Source: JBFGJH01 sp041586155 (GTDB taxonomy: Bacteria; Actinomycetota; Acidimicrobiia; Spongiisociales; JAENVV01). Taken from it: a stretch of 64,000 bases of DNA. The number at the start of each line of letters is the position of its first letter. Within the stretch, counting starts at the first letter, position 1. This document shows positions 42,569-50,895 of this stretch, piece by piece. The position numbers were made by a program, and so were the translations under genes. The notes under the pieces were generated by a model that saw nothing but the letters and a program-made list of their open reading frames with translations, did not search any database and was not told where the DNA came from. The stretch spans positions 59,174 to 123,173 of the forward strand of contig JBFHAT010000003.1 of assembly GCA_041586155.1 (NCBI GenBank). Direction: 5' to 3'.

Positions 42569-45193
42569 ATGTCACTGCTCAACCGTGTCCTTCGCGCCGG
42601 CGAAGGCAAAGCCCTCAAAGAACTCGAGGGATACGTCCATCAGGTCAACGCATTGGAAGCCGGCGTGTCGGCGCTGTCCGACGAAGCGCTCTCGGCTCGA
42701 ACCGCCGACTTCCGAGCGCAGCTCGAACAAGGCGCCACCCTCGACGACATCGCCGCCGAAGCCTTCGCAACCGTGCGGGAGGCCGCTACCCGTGTCCTGG
42801 GCCTGCGACCCTACGACGTGCAGATCATCGGTGCCGCTGCCTTGCATCGTGGATCCGTCGTAGAGATGCGCACCGGTGAAGGCAAAACGCTCGTGTCGAC
42901 CATGCCGGCCTACCTCAATGCGCTTTCGGGCGACGGGGTCCACATCGTCACCGTCAACGACTACCTGGCGTCGCGCGACGCAGACTGGATGGGCAGTATC
43001 CACCGTTTCCTCGGGCTGCAGGTCGGCCTGATCCAGTCATCCATGCAGCCCGCCGAGCGCCGGCAGTCCTATCGGGCCGACATCACGTACGGCACGAACA
43101 ACGAGTTCGGCTTCGACTACCTACGCGACAACATGGCGATGACCCCGGAGTCCATGGTGCAGCGGGGCCATCACTACGCCATCGTCGACGAAGTCGACTC
43201 GATCCTGGTCGACGAGGCGAGGACGCCCTTGATCATCTCCGGCCGGGTCGGCGAGACCGGCAAGTGGTACCGGGACTTTGCGCAGATCGCCGACCGGTTA
43301 CGGAGGGACGAGCACTACGAGGTCGACGAGGCGAAGCGCCAAGTCCTCATCAACGAGGAGGGCGTTGCACGGGTCGAGCAGATCCTCGGGGTCGAGAACA
43401 TGTATGACCACACGGCCATCGACTTCGTGCATCACCTCGACGCAGCCCTGAAGGCGAAGGAGCTCTACGCCCTCGACGTCGAGTACCTCGTCGACGACGG
43501 CGAGGTCAAGATCGTCGACGAGTTCACCGGCCGGGTCCTGGAGGGGCGCCGCTATTCCGAAGGACTCCATCAGGCGATCGAGGCCAAAGAAGGCGTGAAG
43601 ATCAAAGAAGAGAATCAGACGCTCGCCACCATCACGCTGCAGAACTACTTCCGGATGTACGACAAGCTGGCCGGCATGACCGGCACGGCCAAGACCGAGG
43701 AAGGTGAGTTCAAGGAGATATACGACCTCGACGTCGTGGTCGTCCCGACCAACCGACCCATCGCTCGAGAAGACAAGGCCGATCTGGTCTACAAGACGGA
43801 GTCGGCCAAATTCGATGCGCTCATCGAGGACATCGCCGGCCGCAACGAGCGAGGGCAGCCTTGCCTGGTCGGCACGACTTCGATCGAGAAATCCGAGCGC
43901 CTCGCCAAGGAGCTGAACCGGCGGGGCATCAAACACGAGGTGCTCAACGCCAAGTTTCACGCACGGGAGGCCGAGATCATCGCCCAGGCGGGACGCCTCG
44001 GCGCAGTCACGGTGGCCACGAACATGGCCGGACGGGGCGTCGACATCAAACTGGGCGGCAACTCCGAGGGGATGGCGCTCGCCGAGACCCGCAAGACCGG
44101 CTACGAGATGGAGACCCCCGAATGGGAGAAGTCCTACGCCGAGGCGATCGAGAAGTACGACGCCGTCGTTGCCGATGAGCAGCAGAAGGTGCTCGACGCG
44201 GGCGGGCTGTACGTCATGGGCACGGAGCGGCACGAGTCCCGCCGAATCGACAACCAGCTACGGGGCCGCTCGGGCCGGCAGGGAGACCCTGGCGAGTCCC
44301 GCTTCTACCTTTCGCTCGAGGACGACCTCATGCGCCGATTCGCCGGCGAGCGCGTCACCCGGATCATGAACACGCTCAAGCTGCCCGACGACATGCCCAT
44401 CGAAGCCAAGATGGTGTCGAAGTCGGTGGAGCGGGCGCAGGCCCAGGTGGAATCGCAGAACTTCGAAATCCGCAAGAACGTCCTCAAATACGACGAGGTC
44501 ATGAATCGCCAGCGGGAAGTGATCTACAAGTGGCGTTCGGGGATCTTGCTGGGCAGCGACGCCGAGAAGCTGTCAAAGCAGTGGATCGACGAAGCAGTCG
44601 AAGCGACGGTCGAGTTCTCCCTCGGCGAAGGTGTCGCCCCATCGGCGTGGGACGCCGATGAGCTGCTCAAGGAACTGACCGTGCTGTACCCGACGACGCT
44701 CACCGAGGACGACATCCGGTCTGCCCGCTCGGTGCAGGCGGTCGCCGACCTGGCCATCGAGGACGCCCGCAAGGTCTACGCCGAGCGGGAAGCTGAGTTC
44801 GGCGACCCCGTGATACGCGCCATCGAACGGCGGGTGGCGTTGACCGTCATCGACAACAAGTGGCGCGAGCACCTGTCCGAGATGGATTATCTCCGCGGAG
44901 GAATCGGGCTGCGCGCCATGGGACAGCGCGATCCGCTCGTCGAATATCAGAACGAGGGGTATGTGGCTTTCGCAGACCTGGTCGACAGCATCAAACGCGA
45001 CGCCGTCCGCTACCTCTTCCACGTGCAGGTTGCCCAGCCCGAGCCCGTGCAACCCAAGGTCGAGGTGATGGCCACCTCCGGAGGGGGTTCGGTACGGCCC
45101 CAGCAGGCGAAAGCATCTCCCAAGATCGGACGGAACGCACCCTGCCCGTGTGGCAGTGGCAAGAAGTACAAGCTCTGTCACGGGGCGGCCTGA
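42569..45193 (+). CDS. secA: SecA, preprotein translocase ATPase
   Basis: Drives protein export through SecYEG by ATP hydrolysis. 874 residues: the Walker A site RTGEGKTL, VNDYLASRDA, the DEVDSILVDEARTPLIISG (Walker B) region, GTNNEFGFDYLRDNM, the second nucleotide fold with VATNMAGRGVDI and RGRSGRQGDPG, the helical scaffold and the C-terminal SEC-C zinc motif CPCGSGKKYKLCHG that binds SecB or ribosomes. Length and order are standard. Its stop is directly followed by prfB. Confidence 0.97.
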   Translation: MSLLNRVLRAGEGKALKELEGYVHQVNALEAGVSALSDEALSARTADFRAQLEQGATLDDIAAEAFATVREAATRVLGLRPYDVQIIGAAALHRGSVVEMRTGEGKTLVSTMPAYLNALSGDGVHIVTVNDYLASRDADWMGSIHRFLGLQVGLIQSSMQPAERRQSYRADITYGTNNEFGFDYLRDNMAMTPESMVQRGHHYAIVDEVDSILVDEARTPLIISGRVGETGKWYRDFAQIADRLRRDEHYEVDEAKRQVLINEEGVARVEQILGVENMYDHTAIDFVHHLDAALKAKELYALDVEYLVDDGEVKIVDEFTGRVLEGRRYSEGLHQAIEAKEGVKIKEENQTLATITLQNYFRMYDKLAGMTGTAKTEEGEFKEIYDLDVVVVPTNRPIAREDKADLVYKTESAKFDALIEDIAGRNERGQPCLVGTTSIEKSERLAKELNRRGIKHEVLNAKFHAREAEIIAQAGRLGAVTVATNMAGRGVDIKLGGNSEGMALAETRKTGYEMETPEWEKSYAEAIEKYDAVVADEQQKVLDAGGLYVMGTERHESRRIDNQLRGRSGRQGDPGESRFYLSLEDDLMRRFAGERVTRIMNTLKLPDDMPIEAKMVSKSVERAQAQVESQNFEIRKNVLKYDEVMNRQREVIYKWRSGILLGSDAEKLSKQWIDEAVEATVEFSLGEGVAPSAWDADELLKELTVLYPTTLTEDDIRSARSVQAVADLAIEDARKVYAEREAEFGDPVIRAIERRVALTVIDNKWREHLSEMDYLRGGIGLRAMGQRDPLVEYQNEGYVAFADLVDSIKRDAVRYLFHVQVAQPEPVQPKVEVMATSGGGSVRPQQAKASPKIGRNAPCPCGSGKKYKLCHGAA

Positions 45194-46313
45194 ATGCTCG
45201 AAACGGATCCGCGGGCGTTGATCGCCGACCTCCAGTCTCGGCTGGCCGACGCGAGGAGGTTCCTTTGACGTCGACGCCAAAGAATCGGAGCTGGAAGAAG
45301 TTCGCGCACAGGCGGCCGAACCCGACCTGTGGGACGATCCCGACCGCGCCCGAGAGCTGACCCGCCGACTGGCCCGCCTCGAGGGCATCGTCGGGCGTCA
45401 ATCCGAGCTCGCATCGACGCTCGCCGATGCCGCCGAGCTCTTGGAGATGGCCACCGAAGACGCCGACCAGGACGCCGTGGCGGAGATCCTGGCGGACTTG
45501 CAGGGGGTCGCAGCTGATCTCGCAGAGCTGGAGACGGAGAGCCTGTACTTCGGAGAGTACGACGACCACGTCGCGCTGGTGTCGGTCCACGCCGGAGCCG
45601 GCGGAGTCGACGCACAAGACTGGGCGGAGATTCTCCTCCGAATGTACATGCGCTTCCTGGAAAGAGCCGGATTCACCGTTTCTCTCGACGAAGTGACGGC
45701 CGGTGACGAGGCAGGGATCAAATCGGCTTCCTTCACCGTGACGGGAGACCATGCCTACGGAACCTTGGAAGGGGAGCGGGGCGTGCACCGGCTCGTGAGG
45801 ATCAGCCCGTTCGACGCCAACGCCCGTCGGCACACGTCGTTCGCCGCCGTCGATGTCATCCCCGAGGTCGACGACGCCCCAGACATCGAGATCCGCGACG
45901 AAGACCTGCGGATCGACACCTTTCGCTCCCAGGGGGCGGGCGGCCAGCACGTCAACACCACCGATTCGGCGGTGCGGATCACCCACCTGCCCAGCGGGAT
46001 CGTCGCAGGCAGCCAAGCCGAACGCTCGCAGATCCAAAACCGTGCGCGAGCGATGACGCTGCTGCGAGCACGGCTGGCCGAGCGCCAACGCCAGGAACGA
46101 ATGGAGCAACTCGACGAGATCCGGGGTGAACAGACCGAAGCCGCATGGGGGCGCCAGATCCGCTCATACGTGATGCAGCCGTACCAGATGGTGAAGGATC
46201 TGCGGTCGGGCCTCGAAGTGGGCAATGTCGGTGGTGTGCTCGACGGCGACCTCGCGCCCTTCGTCGACGCATACCTGCAGTGGAGGCGGGCTTCGTACGA
46301 AACCGCCGATTGA
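45194..46313 (+). CDS. prfB: Peptide chain release factor 2, with programmed +1 frameshift
   Basis: Recognises UGA and UAA stops and triggers peptide release. The first 24 codons (ATG at 45194) end at an in-frame TGA at 45266-45268; reading continues in the +1 frame from GAC at 45267, giving 372 residues in total. The slippery site is CTT-TGA-C, preceded three bases upstream by AGGAGG, the classical RF2 autoregulatory shift: low RF2 lets the ribosome slip. The SPF motif (RISPFD) and the GGQ motif (GAGGQHVN) are present. The gene starts one base after the secA stop. Confidence 0.96.
45251..45269 (+). promoter_or_regulatory. prfB: prfB programmed frameshift site
   Basis: Internal Shine-Dalgarno AGGAGG (45254-45259), spacer TTC, slippery CTT and UGA followed by C. 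The short three-base spacing from the anti-SD pairing site to the shift codon is what drives the +1 step in known RF2 genes. Confidence 0.95.
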
Positions 46314-46410
46314 TTCTTGAAGTCGCGGCGGCGTTGGTATCCTGCCCGCACCATCCCATGAAACCCATAGAGCGGACGCGCCGCGCGCCGTCCGGAAGGG
46401 GTACATCCCA

Positions 46411-47103
46411 ATGATCCGTCTCCAAGACGTCACCAAGGTGTACGACGGAGCAACGGTCGCTGTACAAGACATCGAGCTCGATATCCAGAAAGGCGAGTTC
46501 GTCTTCCTGGTTGGCCCGTCCGGGTCCGGAAAATCGACGTTGATCCGCCTGCTACTTCGCGAAGAGGAAGCAACACGTGGACACATCTGGGTCGCCGGAA
46601 AGGACATCACCAAGCTGCCGTCCTGGAAGGTCCCGTATCTGCGTCGCACCGTTGGCACCGTGTTCCAAGATTTCAAGCTGCTCCCGCAGAAGACCGTCGG
46701 CGAGAACGTGGCATTCGCCCTCGAGGTCATCGGTCGGCCGCGCACCGTCGTGCACACCCAGGTGGAACAGGTGCTCGATCTCGTCGGCCTGGCAGACAAA
46801 GGCGACCGGTTCCCCCACCAGCTCTCTGGCGGCGAACAGCAGCGAGTGTCGGTGGCGCGGGCGTTTGTCAACCGGCCCCCGATCCTGCTGTGCGACGAGC
46901 CGACCGGGAATCTCGACCCGGCCACCTCGGTCGGCATCATGCGCCTCCTCGACCGAATCAATCGCACCGGAACAACCGTGGTGATGGCCACCCACGATCA
47001 CGCCATCGTGGATGCGATGCGCCGGCGGGTGGTGGCGTTGGACGCAGGCACTGTGACTCGCGATCAGCGAACCGGCCGCTATGAGGAGGGCACCGGAACG
47101 TGA
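46411..47103 (+). CDS. ftsE: Cell-division ABC ATPase FtsE
   Basis: 230 residues, ABC ATPase with Walker A GPSGSGKST, Q-loop FQDFKLLP, signature LSGGEQQR, Walker B LLCDEPTGNLD and switch His in THDH. With FtsX it forms an ABC complex at the septum that activates a cell-wall hydrolase. ATG at 46411. A 97-base gap from prfB contains TTGAAG (46317) and TATCCT (46338) that may be a promoter (15-base spacer) and a 6-bp hairpin (46373-46394) just before the ribosome site. Confidence 0.96.
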   Translation: MIRLQDVTKVYDGATVAVQDIELDIQKGEFVFLVGPSGSGKSTLIRLLLREEEATRGHIWVAGKDITKLPSWKVPYLRRTVGTVFQDFKLLPQKTVGENVAFALEVIGRPRTVVHTQVEQVLDLVGLADKGDRFPHQLSGGEQQRVSVARAFVNRPPILLCDEPTGNLDPATSVGIMRLLDRINRTGTTVVMATHDHAIVDAMRRRVVALDAGTVTRDQRTGRYEEGTGT

Positions 47104-47984
47104 CTCGCCCCGTCTACCTCATACGAGAGGCGCTCGTGAACATGGGCCGCAACTGGATGGTGGTTCTGGGCGCGATCCTGGCCGTGTTCGTCTCGCTCAC
47201 GCTGGCCATGGGCGCGGTGATCGGCAGCGAGATCGTCCGGATCAACACGCTGCAATGGCAGGACGGAGACCACGTCATCGTGTTTCTCAAGGGCGCTGTC
47301 GACGGCATCACCCTCGAGTCGCACCTCGGTCTCGAGAGCGAGATCAACTCGTGGGACATCGTGCAGTCGACCCGCTATGTCGATCAGGCAGGCGCGTACG
47401 ACGAGTTTCAACAGATATTCGCGAACAGTCCGGCGCTGATCCGCGAAGTCGACCCTGCCTCCCTGCCTGCCTCGATCCGCATCGAGCTGACCGACATCAG
47501 CCGCTGGCGCGATGTGCAACTGCGACTCATCGACCAGCCGGCCGTGCGGTCGGTGACCGCCCAGGGAACAGTCCTCGAGTCGGTGTCGACGGTGGCACGC
47601 GTCATGAACGTCGGCGGAACGATTCTGGCGTTGATCATGGCTGGGTCGGCCGTCGTGCTCATCGCCAACACCATTCGGATGGCGATCTACGCACGACGCG
47701 ACGAGGTGGCGATCATGAAGCTGGTCGGAGCATCCAACTGGTTCGTGCGAATCCCGTTCTTCATCGAGGGGATTCTGGAGGGCGTCGTCGGGGCGTTGCT
47801 GGCGGTGATCCTCGTCGCCCTGTTCCGACCGTGGCTCGCCGAAGCCGGTGAAGCCATCGACCTGATCCAGCTCGGAGTCTCAGATGGATTCTTCTATCAG
47901 CGGTCGGTTATCCTCGTGGCGTTCGGCGGCCTGGCCGGTCTCTTGGGAGCGGCCGTCGGCCTGCGGAGATTCCTGAAGGTATGA
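47100..47984 (+). CDS. ftsX: Cell-division membrane protein FtsX
   Basis: 294 residues with four transmembrane helices (about 18-42, 175-200, 225-245, 265-285) and an extracellular loop between helices 1 and 2 (about residues 45-170) that docks the hydrolase. GTG at 47100 overlaps ftsE by 4 bases. The FtsX-type C-terminal segment (RRDEVAIMKLVGASNWF) is intact. The next gene, an M23 peptidase with a coiled coil, is the expected partner. Confidence 0.95.
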   Translation: MTRPVYLIREALVNMGRNWMVVLGAILAVFVSLTLAMGAVIGSEIVRINTLQWQDGDHVIVFLKGAVDGITLESHLGLESEINSWDIVQSTRYVDQAGAYDEFQQIFANSPALIREVDPASLPASIRIELTDISRWRDVQLRLIDQPAVRSVTAQGTVLESVSTVARVMNVGGTILALIMAGSAVVLIANTIRMAIYARRDEVAIMKLVGASNWFVRIPFFIEGILEGVVGALLAVILVALFRPWLAEAGEAIDLIQLGVSDGFFYQRSVILVAFGGLAGLLGAAVGLRRFLKV

Positions 47985-49204
47985 GCATGAAGCGCGTTCC
48001 TGTCGTCGTCGTGATGATGATCTTGGCCATAGCCCTCGCGGGCCTGGTCCCGGCAGGCGCGCAGAGCCAGGGTGAGATCGACGACATCGAGCGTCAGATC
48101 AATGAGATCGAATCTCTGATTCAGAACCAAGAGGGGCGGCGGAGCTCGGCCGAGAATCAGCTGGCCGAGGCCCAGGGGCGCCTGCAGATCCTGCACGACG
48201 AGCTGGCCGCGCTCAAGGCCGAGATCGACGCCGTCGAGGCCAGCATCGCCGCCAAAGAGCAGAAGCTGGCCGACACCGAGCTCTTGCTCGACCGGCTCTC
48301 GAGGGACCTGGCCAACACGCGTTTGGAAGTCCGGGACTCTCGAACGCTGGTGCGCGATCGCGCTATCGAGTTGTACATGGACCGGTCTCTCAACGTGGGC
48401 GGGGTCATCGCCACCGTCCAGGACGTGTCCCAACTGGGCGTCAGCCTCGAATATGCCGGCCAGGTGGTTGCTTCGTCCGAGGAATTGCTCAACGCCCTCG
48501 AAGTGTTGCAACGCCAAGAGCAGCAGCAGCAAGCCAAGATCGAAGAAGAGAAACTGCTCATCGAACAGCTGATCGCGGAGCTCGAAGTCGAGCGAGCCGG
48601 TCTGGCCGAGCAGAAGGTCGCCCTCGACGCCAAAGCGGAGGAAGTCCACGCCGAGGTGGACGCAGCGGCTGCCTTGGTCGCGGAGATCAACGCCTCGATC
48701 GCCGCCTACGAGTCCGAGATCGGCGATCTCGAAGCGGAATCGGCTCGAATCGCCGAGGAGATCCGGCGCAGGTCGTCCAGTGGGGGAGGAGGAGGCAATG
48801 TTGGCGGCGGCGGAGGCGGTGCCTTGGCATGGCCCGTGTCTGGTCCAATCACCTCCGGCTTCGGCTGGCGCACCCATCCCATCACCGGGACCAGCCGGTT
48901 CCACGCGGGCATCGACATCGGAGTCGGGCACGGCACGCCCATCGGCGCCGCCGGAAGCGGAGTCGTGATCATCTCGGGCTGGCAGGGCGGCTACGGCAAC
49001 GCAGTCGTGATCGATCACGGTGGAGGGCTGTCGACGTTGTACGCCCACCAGAGCTCTCTTGCGGTGTCCACCGGCCAGTCCGTGTCCACCGGTCAACTCG
49101 TCGGCTACATCGGCAGCACGGGGTTTTCCACCGGGCCTCACCTCCATTTCGAGACTCGAGTAGGGGGTTCGCCCGTCAACCCGCTGCAATATCTGGGCGG
49201 ATGA
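47981..49204 (+). CDS. LytM/M23 peptidase with coiled coil, FtsX-activated type
   Basis: 407 residues: signal peptide (to about residue 27, VPAGAQS), a long coiled coil (~30-250, charged heptads such as ERQINEIESLIQNQEG and LAEAQGRLQILHDELAALKA), a Gly-rich linker, then an M23 metallopeptidase domain with metal ligands HAGID and HLH (GPHLHFE), so it should be active. It cleaves peptidoglycan cross-links outside the membrane once FtsEX moves the coiled coil. ATG at 47981 overlaps ftsX; a second in-frame ATG at 47987 is possible. EnvC-type organisation; mycobacteria instead use RipC (NlpC/P60) here. Confidence 0.92.
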   Translation: MSMKRVPVVVVMMILAIALAGLVPAGAQSQGEIDDIERQINEIESLIQNQEGRRSSAENQLAEAQGRLQILHDELAALKAEIDAVEASIAAKEQKLADTELLLDRLSRDLANTRLEVRDSRTLVRDRAIELYMDRSLNVGGVIATVQDVSQLGVSLEYAGQVVASSEELLNALEVLQRQEQQQQAKIEEEKLLIEQLIAELEVERAGLAEQKVALDAKAEEVHAEVDAAAALVAEINASIAAYESEIGDLEAESARIAEEIRRRSSSGGGGGNVGGGGGGALAWPVSGPITSGFGWRTHPITGTSRFHAGIDIGVGHGTPIGAAGSGVVIISGWQGGYGNAVVIDHGGGLSTLYAHQSSLAVSTGQSVSTGQLVGYIGSTGFSTGPHLHFETRVGGSPVNPLQYLGG

Positions 49205-49650
49205 CCGCCCGCAAGGTCGTCGCCACCAACCGCAAGGCCCGCTTCAACTACGAGATCATCGACACCTACGAAGCCGGGCTGGTGTTGGTGGGCTCAGAGG
49301 TCAAGTCTCTGCGAGCCGGCCAGGCCAGCTTCGCTGACTCCTACGGGCACATCAAAGATGGCGAGGCGTTCCTCGTCGGGATGCACATCGCCCCATACGA
49401 GTTCGCACGCGAAGGGGGACACCAACCCGACCGAACCCGCAAACTGCTGCTGCACCGGCGCGAGATCGACAAGATCCGCGCCGCCCTCGACGAGAAAGGC
49501 CTCACGCTGATCCCGCTCTCGATCTACTTCAGCGGCGGCAAGGCCAAGATCCAACTCGGCCTCGGACGGGGCAAGCGCGCCTACGACAAGCGCCAGACGA
49601 TCAAGGAGCGGGACATGAAGCGGGAGATGCAACGAGAGCTTCGCCGCTAG
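49201..49650 (+). CDS. smpB: SsrA-binding protein SmpB
   Basis: 149 residues; binds tmRNA and delivers it to stalled ribosomes. Motifs: NRKARFNYEIIDTYEAGLVL, GSEVKSLRAG, LIPLSIYFSGGKAKIQLGLGRGK and the basic tail KRQTIKERDMKREMQRELRR. ATG at 49201 overlaps the M23 peptidase stop by 4 bases. Its RNA partner gene, ssrA, follows 46 bases later. Confidence 0.96.
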   Translation: MTARKVVATNRKARFNYEIIDTYEAGLVLVGSEVKSLRAGQASFADSYGHIKDGEAFLVGMHIAPYEFAREGGHQPDRTRKLLLHRREIDKIRAALDEKGLTLIPLSIYFSGGKAKIQLGLGRGKRAYDKRQTIKERDMKREMQRELRR

Positions 49651-49660
49651 CCTTCTCGCC

Positions 49661-49690
49661 GGGAACAACCCCCGGTACACTGTTGTTCCC
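49661..49690 (+). promoter_or_regulatory. Inverted repeat enclosing the likely ssrA -10 box
   Basis: A perfect 9-bp inverted repeat (GGGAACAAC at 49661-49669, GTTGTTCCC at 49682-49690) with a 12-base spacer. The spacer contains TACACT (49676-49681), a good -10 hexamer placed for transcription of the tmRNA starting near 49688. It follows the smpB stop by 10 bases and has no T-run, so it may be an operator for ssrA or an RNA hairpin at the end of smpB mRNA. Confidence 0.45.
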
Positions 49691-49695
49691 TCATT

Positions 49696-50046
49696 GGGGG
49701 TGAAACGGTTTCGACGTTGAATGTTGAAGCGCCGGAAGCGAGCCGAGGTCTCCGGAGTCCTCGTTAAAGAGCCGGAACACCAATAGGTGCTGAAGACAAC
49801 TTCGCACTGGCTGCCTAAATAACGCAGCTCGTCTGCCCGAAGGGTTCCTTCCTCGTCGGGATCAGGCGTCGCAATGAAGGATGCGCCCGAACGGATTCTG
49901 GGACGTTCGGGTAAAGACTCACTCCAGATAGGGCGGCGGAAAACTAGCCATCAGAGTTCCGCCGTTCCGAATGCTTGCTGAAGGCTGCGCTCGGAGAAGC
50001 GGCGCCGAAGATTCAACGGACGGGGGTTCGACTCCCCCCACCTCCA
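49696..50046 (+). ncRNA. ssrA: Transfer-messenger RNA (tmRNA)
   Basis: 351 bases. The 5' GGGGGTG (49696-49702) pairs with the 3' CACCTCC (50039-50045), with discriminator A at 50046 and no encoded CCA. The T-arm (GGGGG-TTCGACT-CCCCC) just before is clear. The tag coding part reads from GCT at 49789 to TAA at 49816: Ala-Glu-Asp-Asn-Phe-Ala-Leu-Ala-Ala. The TAG just upstream of the resume codon (TAG-GT-GCT) matches the layout in E. coli. It rescues stalled ribosomes with SmpB, encoded next door. Confidence 0.96.
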
Positions 50047-50098
50047 CGGCCGGCACGGCTGCCATCCTGAGGTGCCTTGCCCGATGGCGGGGCCGCCT

Positions 50099-50788
50099 CT
50101 ACCGCCGGAGGCGCCAGCCGGTGTGTGGCTTCTTGCGGGCCACCGCCCAGTCCTCGTTGTGCACTCCGAAATCCGTGTAGTCAGGATGCTGCTGCACGAG
50201 CAGCTCGAAGATCTCCTGGACGTGGGGAACCGTGCGTTCTTGCTCGGACAGCGACCGGTGGGTGATGCCGTCGGTCGCTTCCCGCCTCGTGTCGGCCTCG
50301 GCATACGTCCATCGGAGGTCGTCGAGGATGAGCCACCCGCCGGGTTTGAGCAGCTTGTCGACCATGAAGAACGCCGCCCCGTCGATGGTCCAGTTCTTGG
50401 GGCCGTCGATGATCGCCAGGTCGTACACCGGTTCGCAGCGGCCGTTGTGGGTCTGCCGGCGAATGACGTCGTGTAGGAACCACGTGTAGCCGCTCTGCAT
50501 CCGCACGATCTCGGCGTACCGAGCGAGACCGGTCGACTCGAGCTGCTGTTCGGGGCTCGGCTCGTACCGGCCGGCTGCTTCGATCAGATCCACCGCCGTG
50601 ACCTTGCCGCCGCCCAATTCGTCGAGAGCGGCGGCGATGTAACAGGTGGCGGTTCCGTGGGCGACACCCAACTCCAACACCTCTCCCAGCCGATGCTCGA
50701 CGATCAGTTCGTACAAGAACTTGGCGTTGCGGCCACCGATGAACGGGACCCCTCCAACCAACTCGTGGATCGCCTTGAACTGCACCAT
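50099..50788 (-). CDS. Class I SAM-dependent methyltransferase (CmcI-like)
   Basis: 229 residues of Rossmann-like methyltransferase: VLELGVAHGTAT is the SAM-binding glycine motif, TAVDLIEA the acidic residue that contacts the SAM ribose, YDLAIIDGPKN and LILDDLRW follow. The size and GxVxFxxGxN-like start (VGGVPFIGGRNAKFL) fit the CmcI/cephalosporin hydroxylase-methyltransferase group whose members methylate diverse small molecules. ATG at 50788 is chosen over an in-frame start 90 bases further, which codes for a basic low-complexity lead. Read toward ssrA, ending 52 bases from it. Confidence 0.8.
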   Translation of the reverse strand: MVQFKAIHELVGGVPFIGGRNAKFLYELIVEHRLGEVLELGVAHGTATCYIAAALDELGGGKVTAVDLIEAAGRYEPSPEQQLESTGLARYAEIVRMQSGYTWFLHDVIRRQTHNGRCEPVYDLAIIDGPKNWTIDGAAFFMVDKLLKPGGWLILDDLRWTYAEADTRREATDGITHRSLSEQERTVPHVQEIFELLVQQHPDYTDFGVHNEDWAVARKKPHTGWRLRR

Positions 50789-50895
50789 GCCTCTCGCCGT
50801 TGCGCCGAGGGATCGTAGCGGCTGGCTTGGTCTTCCCTCTCGGTGGGGGTGCCCGCTATCGTGTCGGCCGGTCGTCACAAAACAGAGGGGGACCC

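Noticed and set aside
45194..45268. Possible short decoy gene or prfB pseudogene because of the early TGA
   Set aside because: The TGA sits in the classic RF2 frameshift signal (AGGAGG, CTT TGA C) and the downstream frame holds the rest of a complete RF2.
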